DNA of 16,066 nucleotides from Ruminococcus sp. UBA3286 (GCA_002362135.1 DETO01000098.1:1-16066), one strand, 5' to 3'; counted from the first letter of the stretch, positions 6,287 to 13,928 are shown. The notes: generated by a model from the letters alone, not told the origin. Translations and numbers: made by a program.

Positions 6287-7672
6287 TTATTTATTTCTCA
6301 TATACTCGTCCATAGCGGCAGCAGCTTTTTTGCCTGCTCCCATGGCAAGAATTACGGTAGCAGCGCCCGTTACGGCGTCTCCGCCTGCGTATACGCCCTC
6401 GCGTGAAGTAAGTCCATCCTCGTCGGCAATGATTCCGCCCCATTTCTGGGTTTCCAGTCCTGCCGTAGTCGATTTGATAAGCGGATTCGGAGATGTTCCG
6501 ATAGACATGATAACGCAGTCGGCTTCGATCTCGAAAAGCGCGCCCTCGACAGGTATCGGCTTCGCGCGTCCGCTTGCATCAGGCTCGGAAAGCTCCATCT
6601 GCTGACAGATTATTCCCTTTACCCAGCCGTTTTCCGTTGAAGTTATCTCCGTAGGATTCGTCAGGAATTTAAAATTGATTCCCTCTTCCATTGCGTGTTC
6701 AACTTCCTCGGCACGAGCAGGGAGTTCCTTTTCTGTACGGCGGTAAACTACGGTAACATCAGCGCCCAGTCTCTTCGCACAGCGCGCAGCGTCCATAGCA
6801 ACGTTTCCGCCGCCTACGACAACAGCCTTTGTGCCTGCATTTATAGGCGTTGAGGAATTCTCCTTATACGCTTTCATGAGATTTATACGTGTCAGGAATT
6901 CATTTGCGGAATATACTCCGTTGAGATTTTCGCCAGGAATGCGCATGAATCTCGGCAGACCCGCTCCCGAACCAATAAATACTGTCTCGAAGCCTTCTTC
7001 CTTCATAAGCTCGTCGATTGAAACCGTCTTGCCTACTACAGTATTTGTTTCGATCTTAACACCGAGAGCCTTCAAGCCCTCGATCTCCTTCTGAACGATC
7101 GTCTTGGGCAGTCTGAATTCGGGGATTCCGTAGGAAAGAACGCCGCCTGCTACGTGAAGAGCCTCGAATACCGTAACATCATAGCCTTTTTTAGCGAGAT
7201 TGCCTGCGCAGGCAAGTCCCGACGGGCCTGAACCGATAACGGCTGCCTTGTGACCGTTGGATTCAGGCTTTTCAACGGCTGCCGCCGCCTGAGCGTTATG
7301 CCTGTCCGCAACGTATCTTTCAAGACGTCCGATAGCTACGGGTTCGCCCTTTTTGCCGCGGACGCACTTGCTTTCGCACTGGGTTTCCTGCGGACAGACT
7401 CTTCCGCATACGGCAGGAAGAGAACTTGACTTTGTGATTATCTTATATGCTTCCTCAAAATTTCCCTCTGCTACCTGAGCGATAAACGACGGAATATCTA
7501 TCTGTACAGGGCAGCCTGTTACGCACGGCTTGTTCTTGCAGTTAAGGCAGCGCTTAGCTTCGTCGATAGCCTGCTCTTCCGTATATCCGAGAGCGACTTC
7601 GGTAAAATTCTTATTTCTTACGTCGGGAGCCTGAACGGGCATTTCATTTTTGGTCAATGACATATTTGGCAT
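6287..7672 (-). CDS. nfnB: NfnB: large subunit of NADH-dependent ferredoxin:NADP+ oxidoreductase (GltA-like)
   Basis: Together with NfnA it forms the cytoplasmic electron-bifurcating transhydrogenase that couples NADH and reduced ferredoxin to NADPH formation, reversibly. The 461 residues match NfnB/SudA. Two sets of four cysteines (Cys42, 45, 50, 54 and Cys89, 93, 99, 103) fit two [4Fe-4S] clusters. A GSGPSG dinucleotide motif (147-152) binds FAD and GGGNVA (287-292) binds NADPH. The C-terminal GGDAVTGAATVILAMGAGKK (430-449) is the family FAD-contact region. The same fold occurs in the glutamate synthase small subunit, and automatic annotation often says gltA. The neighbouring NfnA and the absence of a large glutamate synthase subunit favour Nfn. 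The start lies 1 base after the nfnA stop, behind GGAGG, so the two are coupled. Confidence 0.9.
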   Translation of the reverse strand: MPNMSLTKNEMPVQAPDVRNKNFTEVALGYTEEQAIDEAKRCLNCKNKPCVTGCPVQIDIPSFIAQVAEGNFEEAYKIITKSSSLPAVCGRVCPQETQCESKCVRGKKGEPVAIGRLERYVADRHNAQAAAAVEKPESNGHKAAVIGSGPSGLACAGNLAKKGYDVTVFEALHVAGGVLSYGIPEFRLPKTIVQKEIEGLKALGVKIETNTVVGKTVSIDELMKEEGFETVFIGSGAGLPRFMRIPGENLNGVYSANEFLTRINLMKAYKENSSTPINAGTKAVVVGGGNVAMDAARCAKRLGADVTVVYRRTEKELPARAEEVEHAMEEGINFKFLTNPTEITSTENGWVKGIICQQMELSEPDASGRAKPIPVEGALFEIEADCVIMSIGTSPNPLIKSTTAGLETQKWGGIIADEDGLTSREGVYAGGDAVTGAATVILAMGAGKKAAAAMDEYMRNK

Positions 7673-7673
7673 T

Positions 7674-8513
7674 TCACTTTACCTCCTTGAACAGATTGCA
7701 AGCAGCTTCATGAGCCTTGCGCTCGAATTCCTTATAGCTTGCGCCTCTTGCCATAGCCTCGTCGAAATCGATGAGATGGCCGTCAAATTCAGGGCCGTCA
7801 ACGCAGGCGAATTTGGTTTCTCCGCCAACTGTAAGACGGCAGCCGCCGCACATACCCGTGCCGTCGATCATTATGGGATTCATCGACGCAACTGTCGGGA
7901 TCTCGTATTCCTTTGTAAGTCTGCACACGAATTTCATCATGATAAGCGGGCCGATAGTTATAACTCTGTCGTATTTTTCGCCGCTGTCGATAAGCTTTTT
8001 GAGAGCGTCCGTAACAAGCCCCTTTTCGCCTGCCGTGCCGTCGTCGGACATAAGTACGAATTTTGAGGAATTGGCTCTGAATTCATCTTCAAGTATAACG
8101 AGATCCTTATTTCTGAATCCGACTATAGAATGCACCTCAACTCCAAGTTCATGGAGTTTTTTCGCAACCGGGAACGCTATCGCGCAGCCTACGCCGCCGC
8201 CTACAACAGCGACTTTTTTCAGACCTTCTGTCTCGGTAGCTTTTCCGAGAGGGCCGACAAAATCGTGCAGGCAGTCGCCCTCGTTAAGCATATTGAGCTT
8301 TTCTGTAGTTGCTCCTACTATCTGGAAAATTATCGTAACCGTTCCCTCTTCGCGGCTGTAATCAGCGATAGTAAGGGGAATTCTCTCTCCCTCAGCGTCG
8401 GTTCTCAGGATAATAAACTGTCCCGGCTCAGCCTTTTTTGCGACTCTCGGAGCATTTATCCTCATGAGCGTCACGGTAGGGTTGAGACTTTTCTTTTCGA
8501 GAATTTCAAACAT
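7674..8513 (-). CDS. nfnA: NfnA: FAD/NAD- and [2Fe-2S]-binding subunit of ferredoxin:NADP+ oxidoreductase
   Basis: Small subunit of the Nfn complex, the site of NADH oxidation or reduction. The 279-residue protein belongs to the ferredoxin-reductase-like family shared with the dihydroorotate dehydrogenase electron-transfer subunit (PyrK) and SudB. An FAD-binding barrel carries RIPLTI (44-49), an NAD domain carries GGGVG (105-109), and a C-terminal cluster segment has Cys222, Cys225 and Cys237 with Asp217 nearby. Known Nfn structures use three Cys and one Asp on this cluster, and the residues here fit that pattern. No pyrD lies nearby, while nfnB follows after 1 base, so the pyrimidine alternative is disfavoured. 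AGGAAGG precedes the ATG by 8 bases. A palindrome in the 63-base gap before it may be a LysR operator. Confidence 0.9.
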   Translation of the reverse strand: MFEILEKKSLNPTVTLMRINAPRVAKKAEPGQFIILRTDAEGERIPLTIADYSREEGTVTIIFQIVGATTEKLNMLNEGDCLHDFVGPLGKATETEGLKKVAVVGGGVGCAIAFPVAKKLHELGVEVHSIVGFRNKDLVILEDEFRANSSKFVLMSDDGTAGEKGLVTDALKKLIDSGEKYDRVITIGPLIMMKFVCRLTKEYEIPTVASMNPIMIDGTGMCGGCRLTVGGETKFACVDGPEFDGHLIDFDEAMARGASYKEFERKAHEAACNLFKEVK

Positions 8514-8556
8514 TTCTCTTACCTTCCTTTGTCGTAATAAAAATATATTATCATCG

Positions 8557-8569
8557 TCGTCATTGACGA
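8557..8569. promoter_or_regulatory. T-N11-A palindrome, candidate LysR box upstream of nfnA
   Basis: TCGTCAATGACGA (minus-strand reading) is a perfect 6+1+6 palindrome of the form T-N11-A, the classic LysR-family half-site arrangement. It lies in the 63-base gap between the LysR gene and nfnA, 12 to 24 bases upstream (minus strand) of the candidate extended -10 TGATAATAT (8545-8553). No good -35 is visible, as expected if transcription needs an activator. Regulatory use is inferred. Confidence 0.45.
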
Positions 8570-8576
8570 TAACAGA

Positions 8577-9530
8577 TCATATCGGAGCGGACGAAAAAGC
8601 CGCTCGGTTGCGCACTTCGTAAAGCTTGTTGATAAGCGATAATTCGCCCTCCGTCAGCTTTCTGCCAGAAGTGTAGATTATATAGTCCCGAAAACGGTTA
8701 TCAGCAAAATCGCACCGCCTCTGAACGAGACCGTGCTTGCCGCACATACTGTCGGGCATGGGAGAATCCAACATAAACGAGCCTTGCACCGTCAGCAGAA
8801 AATCTATCGCGCTGCCGCGGTCAAGGGTGTATATCCTGCGCGGCTTGATATTTTCTCCGCGGTTAGCCGCAAAAAGGCGTTCCGAAGCTCCCGACAGATA
8901 GGGTACGAAATCGTCCCCCTGAGCAATTTCCGCAAATTGTTCCGAAAGTTCGCGATAAGTAAAATATTCTTTGTCGGCAAGCGGATGTTCCGCCGACATT
9001 ACAGCCAGCGAGCGGAATTCCCATAGCAGTTCCATTTCAAGATTTTTTTCCGCAATAAAATCCGAAAAATACTTTTCATGCACCGCATTAAAACGGATTA
9101 TACCGAAATTATAGCCGTTGTCGCGGACGTTTTCTATAGTTCGCAAGGCGTTTGTTTCGCAGAAATAGATCTCCACGTTGTCGGAAAGATCAGCTCCGGC
9201 AATATAGTCCGAAAAAGCTTTGGAAATATATCCTGCACGCGGCACGGATATCCTGATTTTCCGCTCCATTTGCTTTTCGGGAGCGGCTATGGATTCCATT
9301 TTATCTATCTGTATAAGTATCTGCTTTGCGTATTTCAGAAATTTTACGCCCTCGTCAGTCGGGATAACGCCCTTTGAGGTTCGCCTGAATATGGTGATTC
9401 CCAAAGAAGATTCCAGTTCCTTTATCGCCTTACTGAGATTCGGCTGCGCCATGTAAAGATTTTCGGCAGCCTGCGTTATGGAGAGCGTTTTTTCTATCTC
9501 AACGGCGTATTTCAGATGCAGCGTATTCAT
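8577..9530 (-). CDS. LysR-family transcriptional regulator
   Basis: A 317-residue DNA-binding regulator. Residues 1-60 form the winged helix-turn-helix, with the family hallmark S-I-T-Q-A-A-E-N-L-Y-M-A-Q-P-N-L-S-K-A-I-K-E-L-E. A linker helix runs to about 88, and an effector-binding domain of periplasmic-binding-protein fold covers about 90-300. The co-inducer cannot be inferred. Its ATG overlaps the stop of the upstream acetyltransferase gene by one base (TAATG), and the nearest purine-rich sequence is about 12 bases away, so translation probably relies on reinitiation. nfnA follows 63 bases downstream on the same strand with a LysR-type palindrome between, which makes control of nfnAB by this protein plausible but unproven. 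LysR genes are more often divergent from their targets, so the arrangement is a little unusual. Confidence 0.9.
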   Translation of the reverse strand: MNTLHLKYAVEIEKTLSITQAAENLYMAQPNLSKAIKELESSLGITIFRRTSKGVIPTDEGVKFLKYAKQILIQIDKMESIAAPEKQMERKIRISVPRAGYISKAFSDYIAGADLSDNVEIYFCETNALRTIENVRDNGYNFGIIRFNAVHEKYFSDFIAEKNLEMELLWEFRSLAVMSAEHPLADKEYFTYRELSEQFAEIAQGDDFVPYLSGASERLFAANRGENIKPRRIYTLDRGSAIDFLLTVQGSFMLDSPMPDSMCGKHGLVQRRCDFADNRFRDYIIYTSGRKLTEGELSLINKLYEVRNRAAFSSAPI

Positions 9531-10102
9531 TATTTCATAATATCCTTATCGGTTATCTCGCGAAGGACTTTGCACGGATTTCCGACCGCGACCGTTCCCG
9601 ACGGAATATCCTTCGTTACCACGCTTCCGCCGCCTATAACGACGTTGTCGCCGATAGTAACGCCGGGCATTACGCAGACATTGCCGCCTATCCAGACGTT
9701 ATTTCCAACCTTTATCGGCTTTGCGTATTCAAGTCCGCTGTTGCGCTGCTCGGCATTCAGAGGGTGACCGGCAGTATAAAATCCGCAGTTTGGCCCGATA
9801 AACACGTTATCTCCGAAAGTTACCTCCGCGCAGTCAAGGATAACGCAGTTGTGATTGGAGTAAAAATTGTCGCCGATTATGATGTTGTATCCGTAATCGC
9901 AGAAGAAATTTGCCTCTATCCACGTATTTTCGCCTCGCAGGGCAAGTAGCCTGTCAAGGAGACGTTCTTTCTTCTGATAGTCGTTGTAAGTCGCCGCATT
10001 ATACTCGGCGCACAATTTTTTAGCATTTACGCGTTCCGCCGTAAGTTCGCGGTCGCCGCCGTTGTAAAGCTGTCCTGCCTGTTGTTTTTCCTTTTCAGTC
10101 AT
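9530..10102 (-). CDS. Sugar O-acetyltransferase, Maa/LacA/NodL family
   Basis: A cytoplasmic acetyl-CoA-dependent transferase that puts an acetyl group on a sugar hydroxyl. At 190 residues it has the standard length. An N-terminal helical maltose-acetyltransferase domain (about 1-55) precedes a left-handed beta-helix built from hexapeptide repeats (about 70-175: I-G-D-N, F-G-D-N-V-F-I-G, V-G-N-N-V-W-I-G, I-G-D-N-V-V-I-G). The catalytic histidine is His113 in YTAGHPLN. A C-terminal GNPCKVLREI motif closes the fold. The true acceptor sugar is unknown in most members, and overflow detoxification of sugars is one proposal. AAGGAGG lies 8 bases before the ATG. It overlaps the LysR gene in TAATG and follows ddl after 82 bases, so it may begin its own transcript or continue the ddl operon. 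Confidence 0.9.
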   Translation of the reverse strand: MTEKEKQQAGQLYNGGDRELTAERVNAKKLCAEYNAATYNDYQKKERLLDRLLALRGENTWIEANFFCDYGYNIIIGDNFYSNHNCVILDCAEVTFGDNVFIGPNCGFYTAGHPLNAEQRNSGLEYAKPIKVGNNVWIGGNVCVMPGVTIGDNVVIGGGSVVTKDIPSGTVAVGNPCKVLREITDKDIMK

Positions 10103-10130
10103 GGCTGTTGCCTCCTTTTACTTGTTCGGC

Positions 10131-10163
10131 ATTATGCCAGGGGATCAAGATTCTCTGCATAAT
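10131..10163. repeat. Imperfect inverted repeat in the ddl-acetyltransferase gap
   Basis: ATTATGC (10131-10137) and GCATAAT (10157-10163) are exact inverted copies around a 19-base centre that pairs partly (AGGGGA against TTCTCT). The distal arm contains a candidate extended -10 for the acetyltransferase, TGGCATAAT on the minus strand, within the local 11-base palindrome GGCATTATGCC (10128-10138). No good -35 or T-tract is present. It may be an operator or a weak processing hairpin. Confidence 0.35.
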
Positions 10164-10184
10164 GAAGCGCAAGTGAAAATCAAA

Positions 10185-11381
10185 TTAAAGCTTGCTTCCC
10201 TTTGAGCCCTTTGCGCCAAAACCGCCGCCCATAGAAAGAATATTGGTATCGAAAGTATAGTTGATCTTCTCCGCCTGACGGTGACGCTTCAATGCAAGAC
10301 GAATCATGCGTTCGAGAAGCTCGGTATACTTAACGCCCTTTGGTTCCCAAAGATAAAACGCTAATGAGCCGGGAATAGTATTTATTTCGTTTATGTATAT
10401 CTTATCCGTCGCCATATCTATCATGAAATCGATACGCGTAACGCCGCAGCAGCCCAGATTACGGAATGCGTCCACTGCAAGCTTGCGGATAGTCTGCTCC
10501 TGTTCGGGAGTAATATCGGCTGGAATCTTTCTTTTCAGTGAAGCCATACCCTTGCTGCCGCCCGATTTTCCGCCGCCTACATATTTCTGCTCAAAGCTGA
10601 GGATATCCTCGTCTTTCGCCTGTACAGGCTCTTCGCAGACGGACGCCTCCGCAGATTCGCTGTCGCCCAGTACGGAACAGTTTATCTCTTTAAGCTGCAC
10701 AACGGCAGGTTCTACAAGTACTCTGTCGGAAAATTCAAATGCGGATTCCATTGCCTTAACGAGACCGTCTTTGTCGGACGCCTTGGAAATTCCGACGCTC
10801 GAACCTAAATTTATTGGCTTGACGATAACGGGATAGCCGAATTTTTTCTCGACTTCCGCAACGCATTCGTCTATTCTGTCAAGGTCGAACGCTGCAAAAC
10901 GGCAGCAGTCAAGCACGGGGAATCCTGCTTCTTTCAAAAGAATTTTCATGACGTATTTATCCATTCCCACCGCGGAAGCCAGCACGTCGCAGCCTACATA
11001 CGGAAGATCGAGTGTCTGCAAATAGCCCTGAAGCGCGCCGTCCTCAACGTTCGTGCCATGAACTATCGGGAACGCTACGTCAACGTCCGAAATAAGATTA
11101 GCGCCGAATTTCTTCATCTTGCGGCGGATAAGCTGAACTTTGCCCTCGCTGCGCACGAATACGCATTCCGTGCATTCCTCCAGAAGCGCGGGAATATCCT
11201 TGTAATTATTTATGTCGAAAAGCTTTTCGCCCGTGTAAAATTCGCTTTTCTTCGTCATGTAAACGGGAATTATGTTGTACTTTTCCTTATCGATACTTCC
11301 CATCGCCTGAACCGCCGAAATAACGGAAATCTCATGTTCAACGCTTCTTCCTCCAAAAAGTACGGCTAAATTTATCTTCAT
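10185..11381 (-). CDS. ddl: D-alanine-D-alanine ligase family protein
   Basis: ATP-grasp ligase that joins two D-alanines to make the terminal dipeptide of the peptidoglycan stem, in the cytoplasm. The 398 residues include the N-terminal LFGGRSVEHEIS (8-19, Glu15), HGTNVEDGALQG (108-119), KPINLGSSVGISK (188-200) and the C-terminal metal-binding segments TRIDFMID (315-322) and NEINTIPGS (331-339). Lys266-Tyr267 in the active-site loop favours D-Ala over D-lactate as second substrate (VanA-type enzymes have His there). Oddities are a Val in HGTNVEDG where a Gly is usual, a loop after Lys-Tyr that is about 11 residues longer than in E. coli DdlB and rich in Gly and Lys, and a Gly/Lys tail (385-398). 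GGAGAGG precedes the ATG. It follows the Mur ligase gene by 30 bases, which fits D-Ala-D-Ala supply and addition. Confidence 0.9.
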   Translation of the reverse strand: MKINLAVLFGGRSVEHEISVISAVQAMGSIDKEKYNIIPVYMTKKSEFYTGEKLFDINNYKDIPALLEECTECVFVRSEGKVQLIRRKMKKFGANLISDVDVAFPIVHGTNVEDGALQGYLQTLDLPYVGCDVLASAVGMDKYVMKILLKEAGFPVLDCCRFAAFDLDRIDECVAEVEKKFGYPVIVKPINLGSSVGISKASDKDGLVKAMESAFEFSDRVLVEPAVVQLKEINCSVLGDSESAEASVCEEPVQAKDEDILSFEQKYVGGGKSGGSKGMASLKRKIPADITPEQEQTIRKLAVDAFRNLGCCGVTRIDFMIDMATDKIYINEINTIPGSLAFYLWEPKGVKYTELLERMIRLALKRHRQAEKINYTFDTNILSMGGGFGAKGSKGSKL

Positions 11382-11411
11382 ATATATCCTCTCCTTCTTT
11401 GTATAGGCACA

Positions 11412-13016
11412 TCAATAATTATCAGGCAGATCGTTTTCCAGCAGCACGACTTTTTTCTTGTCGGTAGTGTAGGAATTCACCTTTGCAAGAGCGTCGTTCA
11501 GATTATCCGCCACATAAACGTTTTCCATATTATATCCCGAATCTTTTATGCCATTGTAAATCGGCTCGGTCTGATTCTTTCCCACAAGTACGATAAAATC
11601 GCACGATTTCGCCGCTTCCTGTCCGAATTCGTAATTGAGGGCTTCCTGTTTCGCGCCGAGTTCAACCATTCCAGGCGTAACGAGGATTCGGCAGGCGTCA
11701 AAAAGTTCTAGTACCGCAAGAGCCGCGCGGCAGCCGCTCGGATTCGAATTATAGGCGTCGTCAATGAATGTAACGCCATTGCCCTTGTCGAGAAGCTGCA
11801 ATCTATGCGGAACAGCAGCAATTCGCTTAACAGGCAGCACGAGTTTTTCCATGGGTATCCCCGTTCCGCAGGCGTAGGCGATCGCACCCGTAAGATTGAG
11901 AACGCTGTGTTCGCCGAGAAGTTTCGTGGCAAACCGGCATGACGCTCCGTCGGGAGACGTTACCGTAAATTCCGTACCCTTGTCGGAAACGGATATATCG
12001 GACGCGTGCCAGTCGTTATCCTCACGCAGTCCGTATGTCACGGCGTTTGGATATTCCGGAGCTTTTCCGCGGATAAGATCATTGTCGCCGTTAAGATAAA
12101 GCTTGCCGAGCGGCGAAACTGCATCCGCAAGTTCAAATTTCGTATTCAGAACATTTTTTATCGAGCCGAAAGTTTCAAGATGCTGAGGGCCTACGGAAGT
12201 GATGATTCCGTCGTGGGGATCGGCAATTCCGCAAAGTTCCTTGATCTCGTGAACGCGCCTTGCGCCCATTTCGCAGATGAAATACTCGTGAGTAGGCTTT
12301 AGATCGCGACGGACGGTTATGGTAACTCCCATAGGCGTATTGAAGCTTTCGGGAGTTTTCAGCGTTTCATACTGAGAATTAAGCAGCTCGCTTAGATAGA
12401 ATTTCATGCTGGTCTTGCCGTAACTTCCCGTGATTCCCACTTTATGAAGCGACGGCATCGATGCGAGCTTTTTCTTGGCGTCGTTGATGTACCAGTTCTG
12501 GATTGCCTTTTCAAGCGGCTTGTTGATGAGATTGGCAAGCGGAACGAGAACAGGCGTAAGATAGAGCGCGCTGCCCACAAGGATAAACGAAAGCGGCATA
12601 TTATTATCAAACGGCTTCCAGTCTATGCATTTGCATCTCTGCATTCCAGCCGCTATCGCCAATCCGAAAATCGCAACAATAATGATGAAGAACGTGGTCA
12701 GCATTCGCTTTACACGCGCCGTGAGAACGAACGGCTTTTTGAATTTTTTACCGGGCTTATTGGCAATGGCAATGCTGAGATTCAGAAGTGTAAACGCCGC
12801 TGCCGTAAGCACGGAAACATCTGTAAAAAGCAACGTAAATTGCGCTATATAAAGGAAAAACGGAAAAATATAACGCTTGTAATTCTTCCGCATCCACCAT
12901 GAATGCTCCGGCGTTTTATAACCGTTTAACTGGAGCATATGGAATTCGCGCAATGCAAGGAAAATTATGGAAAGAAGCGTAACTGCGGAATATATGCAAA
13001 ATAAAACCAGATTCAT
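11412..13016 (-). CDS. MurF-like Mur ligase fused to an N-terminal membrane domain
   Basis: Probably adds D-Ala-D-Ala, or a similar dipeptide, to a muramyl-tripeptide precursor using ATP. Of 534 residues, the first 180 or so hold about five hydrophobic helices (near 3-21, 50-64, 66-84, 107-124, 143-162) where normal MurF has its UDP-MurNAc-binding domain. The catalytic part starts with the P-loop GITGSYGKTS (194-203, Lys201) and continues through CEMGAR (248-253, Glu249), GPQHLETFGS (276-285, His279), the MurF hallmark DDAYNSNP (419-426) and TPGMVELG (447-454). The usual final MurF motif K-G-S-R-x-M is replaced by a short end, LLENDLPDNY. AAAGGAG lies 6 bases before the ATG, 11 bases after the hydrolase gene. 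A membrane-attached ligase might act on a lipid-linked precursor; this is inference. Calling it plain murF is possible but less accurate. Confidence 0.85.
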   Translation of the reverse strand: MNLVLFCIYSAVTLLSIIFLALREFHMLQLNGYKTPEHSWWMRKNYKRYIFPFFLYIAQFTLLFTDVSVLTAAAFTLLNLSIAIANKPGKKFKKPFVLTARVKRMLTTFFIIIVAIFGLAIAAGMQRCKCIDWKPFDNNMPLSFILVGSALYLTPVLVPLANLINKPLEKAIQNWYINDAKKKLASMPSLHKVGITGSYGKTSMKFYLSELLNSQYETLKTPESFNTPMGVTITVRRDLKPTHEYFICEMGARRVHEIKELCGIADPHDGIITSVGPQHLETFGSIKNVLNTKFELADAVSPLGKLYLNGDNDLIRGKAPEYPNAVTYGLREDNDWHASDISVSDKGTEFTVTSPDGASCRFATKLLGEHSVLNLTGAIAYACGTGIPMEKLVLPVKRIAAVPHRLQLLDKGNGVTFIDDAYNSNPSGCRAALAVLELFDACRILVTPGMVELGAKQEALNYEFGQEAAKSCDFIVLVGKNQTEPIYNGIKDSGYNMENVYVADNLNDALAKVNSYTTDKKKVVLLENDLPDNY

Positions 13017-13027
13017 AAAAATCTCCT

Positions 13028-13798
13028 TTAATCAAGTTTCATGAACGAACTCATAACACGATTGAATGTGAACTGCTGTTCAAGGAATGAATAATGCCCT
13101 GCATTTTCAAGTTTAACAAGACCTGCGTCGGGGATAAGCTTCTCCATTTTTTCACCGTCGGAAAGAGGCGTGGCGGTATCGTTGACTCCCCAGACAAGCA
13201 GAGTCGGGCATTTTATATTCGGAAGCAGCGGTTCGAGATCTTCGTTGACCACTTTCACAAGAACCTGTCTCATAAGCGGAGAAGCGGCGGCATAATCCGC
13301 GCTGCCCATTTTTTTGCGGAAATTTTCCAATGCATCGGGAGCGATCTTTTTCGCGATACCTGTAGATAAAACAGCCTTGCCGAATTTGTAATAATATGTG
13401 CGGAAGCTTTTTTTATTGCTTTTCGGCGGCAGAATTCCCGCGCTGTCCACCAGAATGACTTTATTTATCTCAAACGGCAGATCTTTGCGGCTGTTCAGCT
13501 TGATTATCACTCTTCCGCCGAACGAATGCCCCAGAAGCGTGACTTTCTCCGCATTCATATCTTTCAGAAAATCTATCACGAAATCCACATAATCATCTAC
13601 GCACCATGCCGACGGCGGTTCTTCGCTCTCGCCAAAACCCGGCATATCCATCGCGACTACCTTATATTTCGCCGAAAGCAGCTCTATGAGATTTGCGAAC
13701 AGCTTGATATTGCTGCCCCAACCGTGAAGCAGTACTACCAATTCGCCCTCGCCTTTCTGTTCATAATTTATTTTAATGTTGTTAATATTTTTTATCAT
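13028..13798 (-). CDS. Alpha/beta-hydrolase fold protein
   Basis: A 256-residue soluble hydrolase with the complete triad: nucleophile Ser92 in GHSFGG (90-95), acid Asp207 in WGVNDTATP (203-211) and His235 in NAGHYSF (232-238). The oxyanion-hole HGWG is at 25-28, and DMPGFGESE (51-59) is typical of the family. A lid region of about 125-185 is basic and helical. The substrate is unknown, and esterases, thioesterases and C-C hydrolases share these features. It is the first gene of the operon behind a near-perfect promoter, 11 bases before the MurF-like gene, so an envelope precursor or lipid-linked intermediate as substrate is a reasonable guess only. GGAGA lies 7 bases before the ATG. No signal peptide or membrane segment is seen. 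Confidence 0.88.
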   Translation of the reverse strand: MIKNINNIKINYEQKGEGELVVLLHGWGSNIKLFANLIELLSAKYKVVAMDMPGFGESEEPPSAWCVDDYVDFVIDFLKDMNAEKVTLLGHSFGGRVIIKLNSRKDLPFEINKVILVDSAGILPPKSNKKSFRTYYYKFGKAVLSTGIAKKIAPDALENFRKKMGSADYAAASPLMRQVLVKVVNEDLEPLLPNIKCPTLLVWGVNDTATPLSDGEKMEKLIPDAGLVKLENAGHYSFLEQQFTFNRVMSSFMKLD

Positions 13799-13863
13799 TA
13801 TGAAGTCTCCGTATCTCTATTAATGTATCGCTTATTTCATAATCTTATGCGTATACATTTTTT

Positions 13864-13892
13864 ATTATATCACGTCCGTTCGATATTGTCAA
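13864..13892 (-). promoter_or_regulatory. Promoter of the hydrolase-Mur ligase-ddl operon
   Basis: On the minus strand a perfect TTGACA (13887-13892) is followed by 17 bases and a perfect TATAAT (13864-13869), with TG making an extended -10. The predicted leader is about 58 bases and shows no riboswitch-like structure by eye. It is arranged back to back with the recG promoter. Confidence 0.9.
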
Positions 13893-13911
13893 TTGATTCG
13901 ATAAACTTTTT

Positions 13912-13924
13912 CACGGAAATCAAT
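13912..13924 (-). promoter_or_regulatory. Second exact copy of the putative activator site
   Basis: ATTGATTTCCGTG on the minus strand, 19 bases upstream of the TTGACA at 13887-13892. Motif and spacing are the same as at 131-143 before the exporter promoter. In the other direction it ends 4 bases before the recG -35 hexamer, so a bound protein could also affect recG. Confidence 0.5.
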
Positions 13925-13928
13925 ACTA

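Noticed and set aside
7771..8361. 196-codon plus-strand frame opposite nfnA
   Set aside because: The real coding strand shows complete FAD, NAD and iron-sulfur motifs; the Pro/Ser-rich antisense translation is typical of a shadow.
7674..8513. NfnA as PyrK (dihydroorotate dehydrogenase electron-transfer subunit)
   Set aside because: The fold is shared, but no pyrimidine gene is nearby and nfnB follows one base after its stop.
10164..10198. Bulged inverted repeat at the ddl stop as a terminator
   Set aside because: The stem is short with a 2-base bulge and a 17-base loop, and no T-tract follows on the minus strand.
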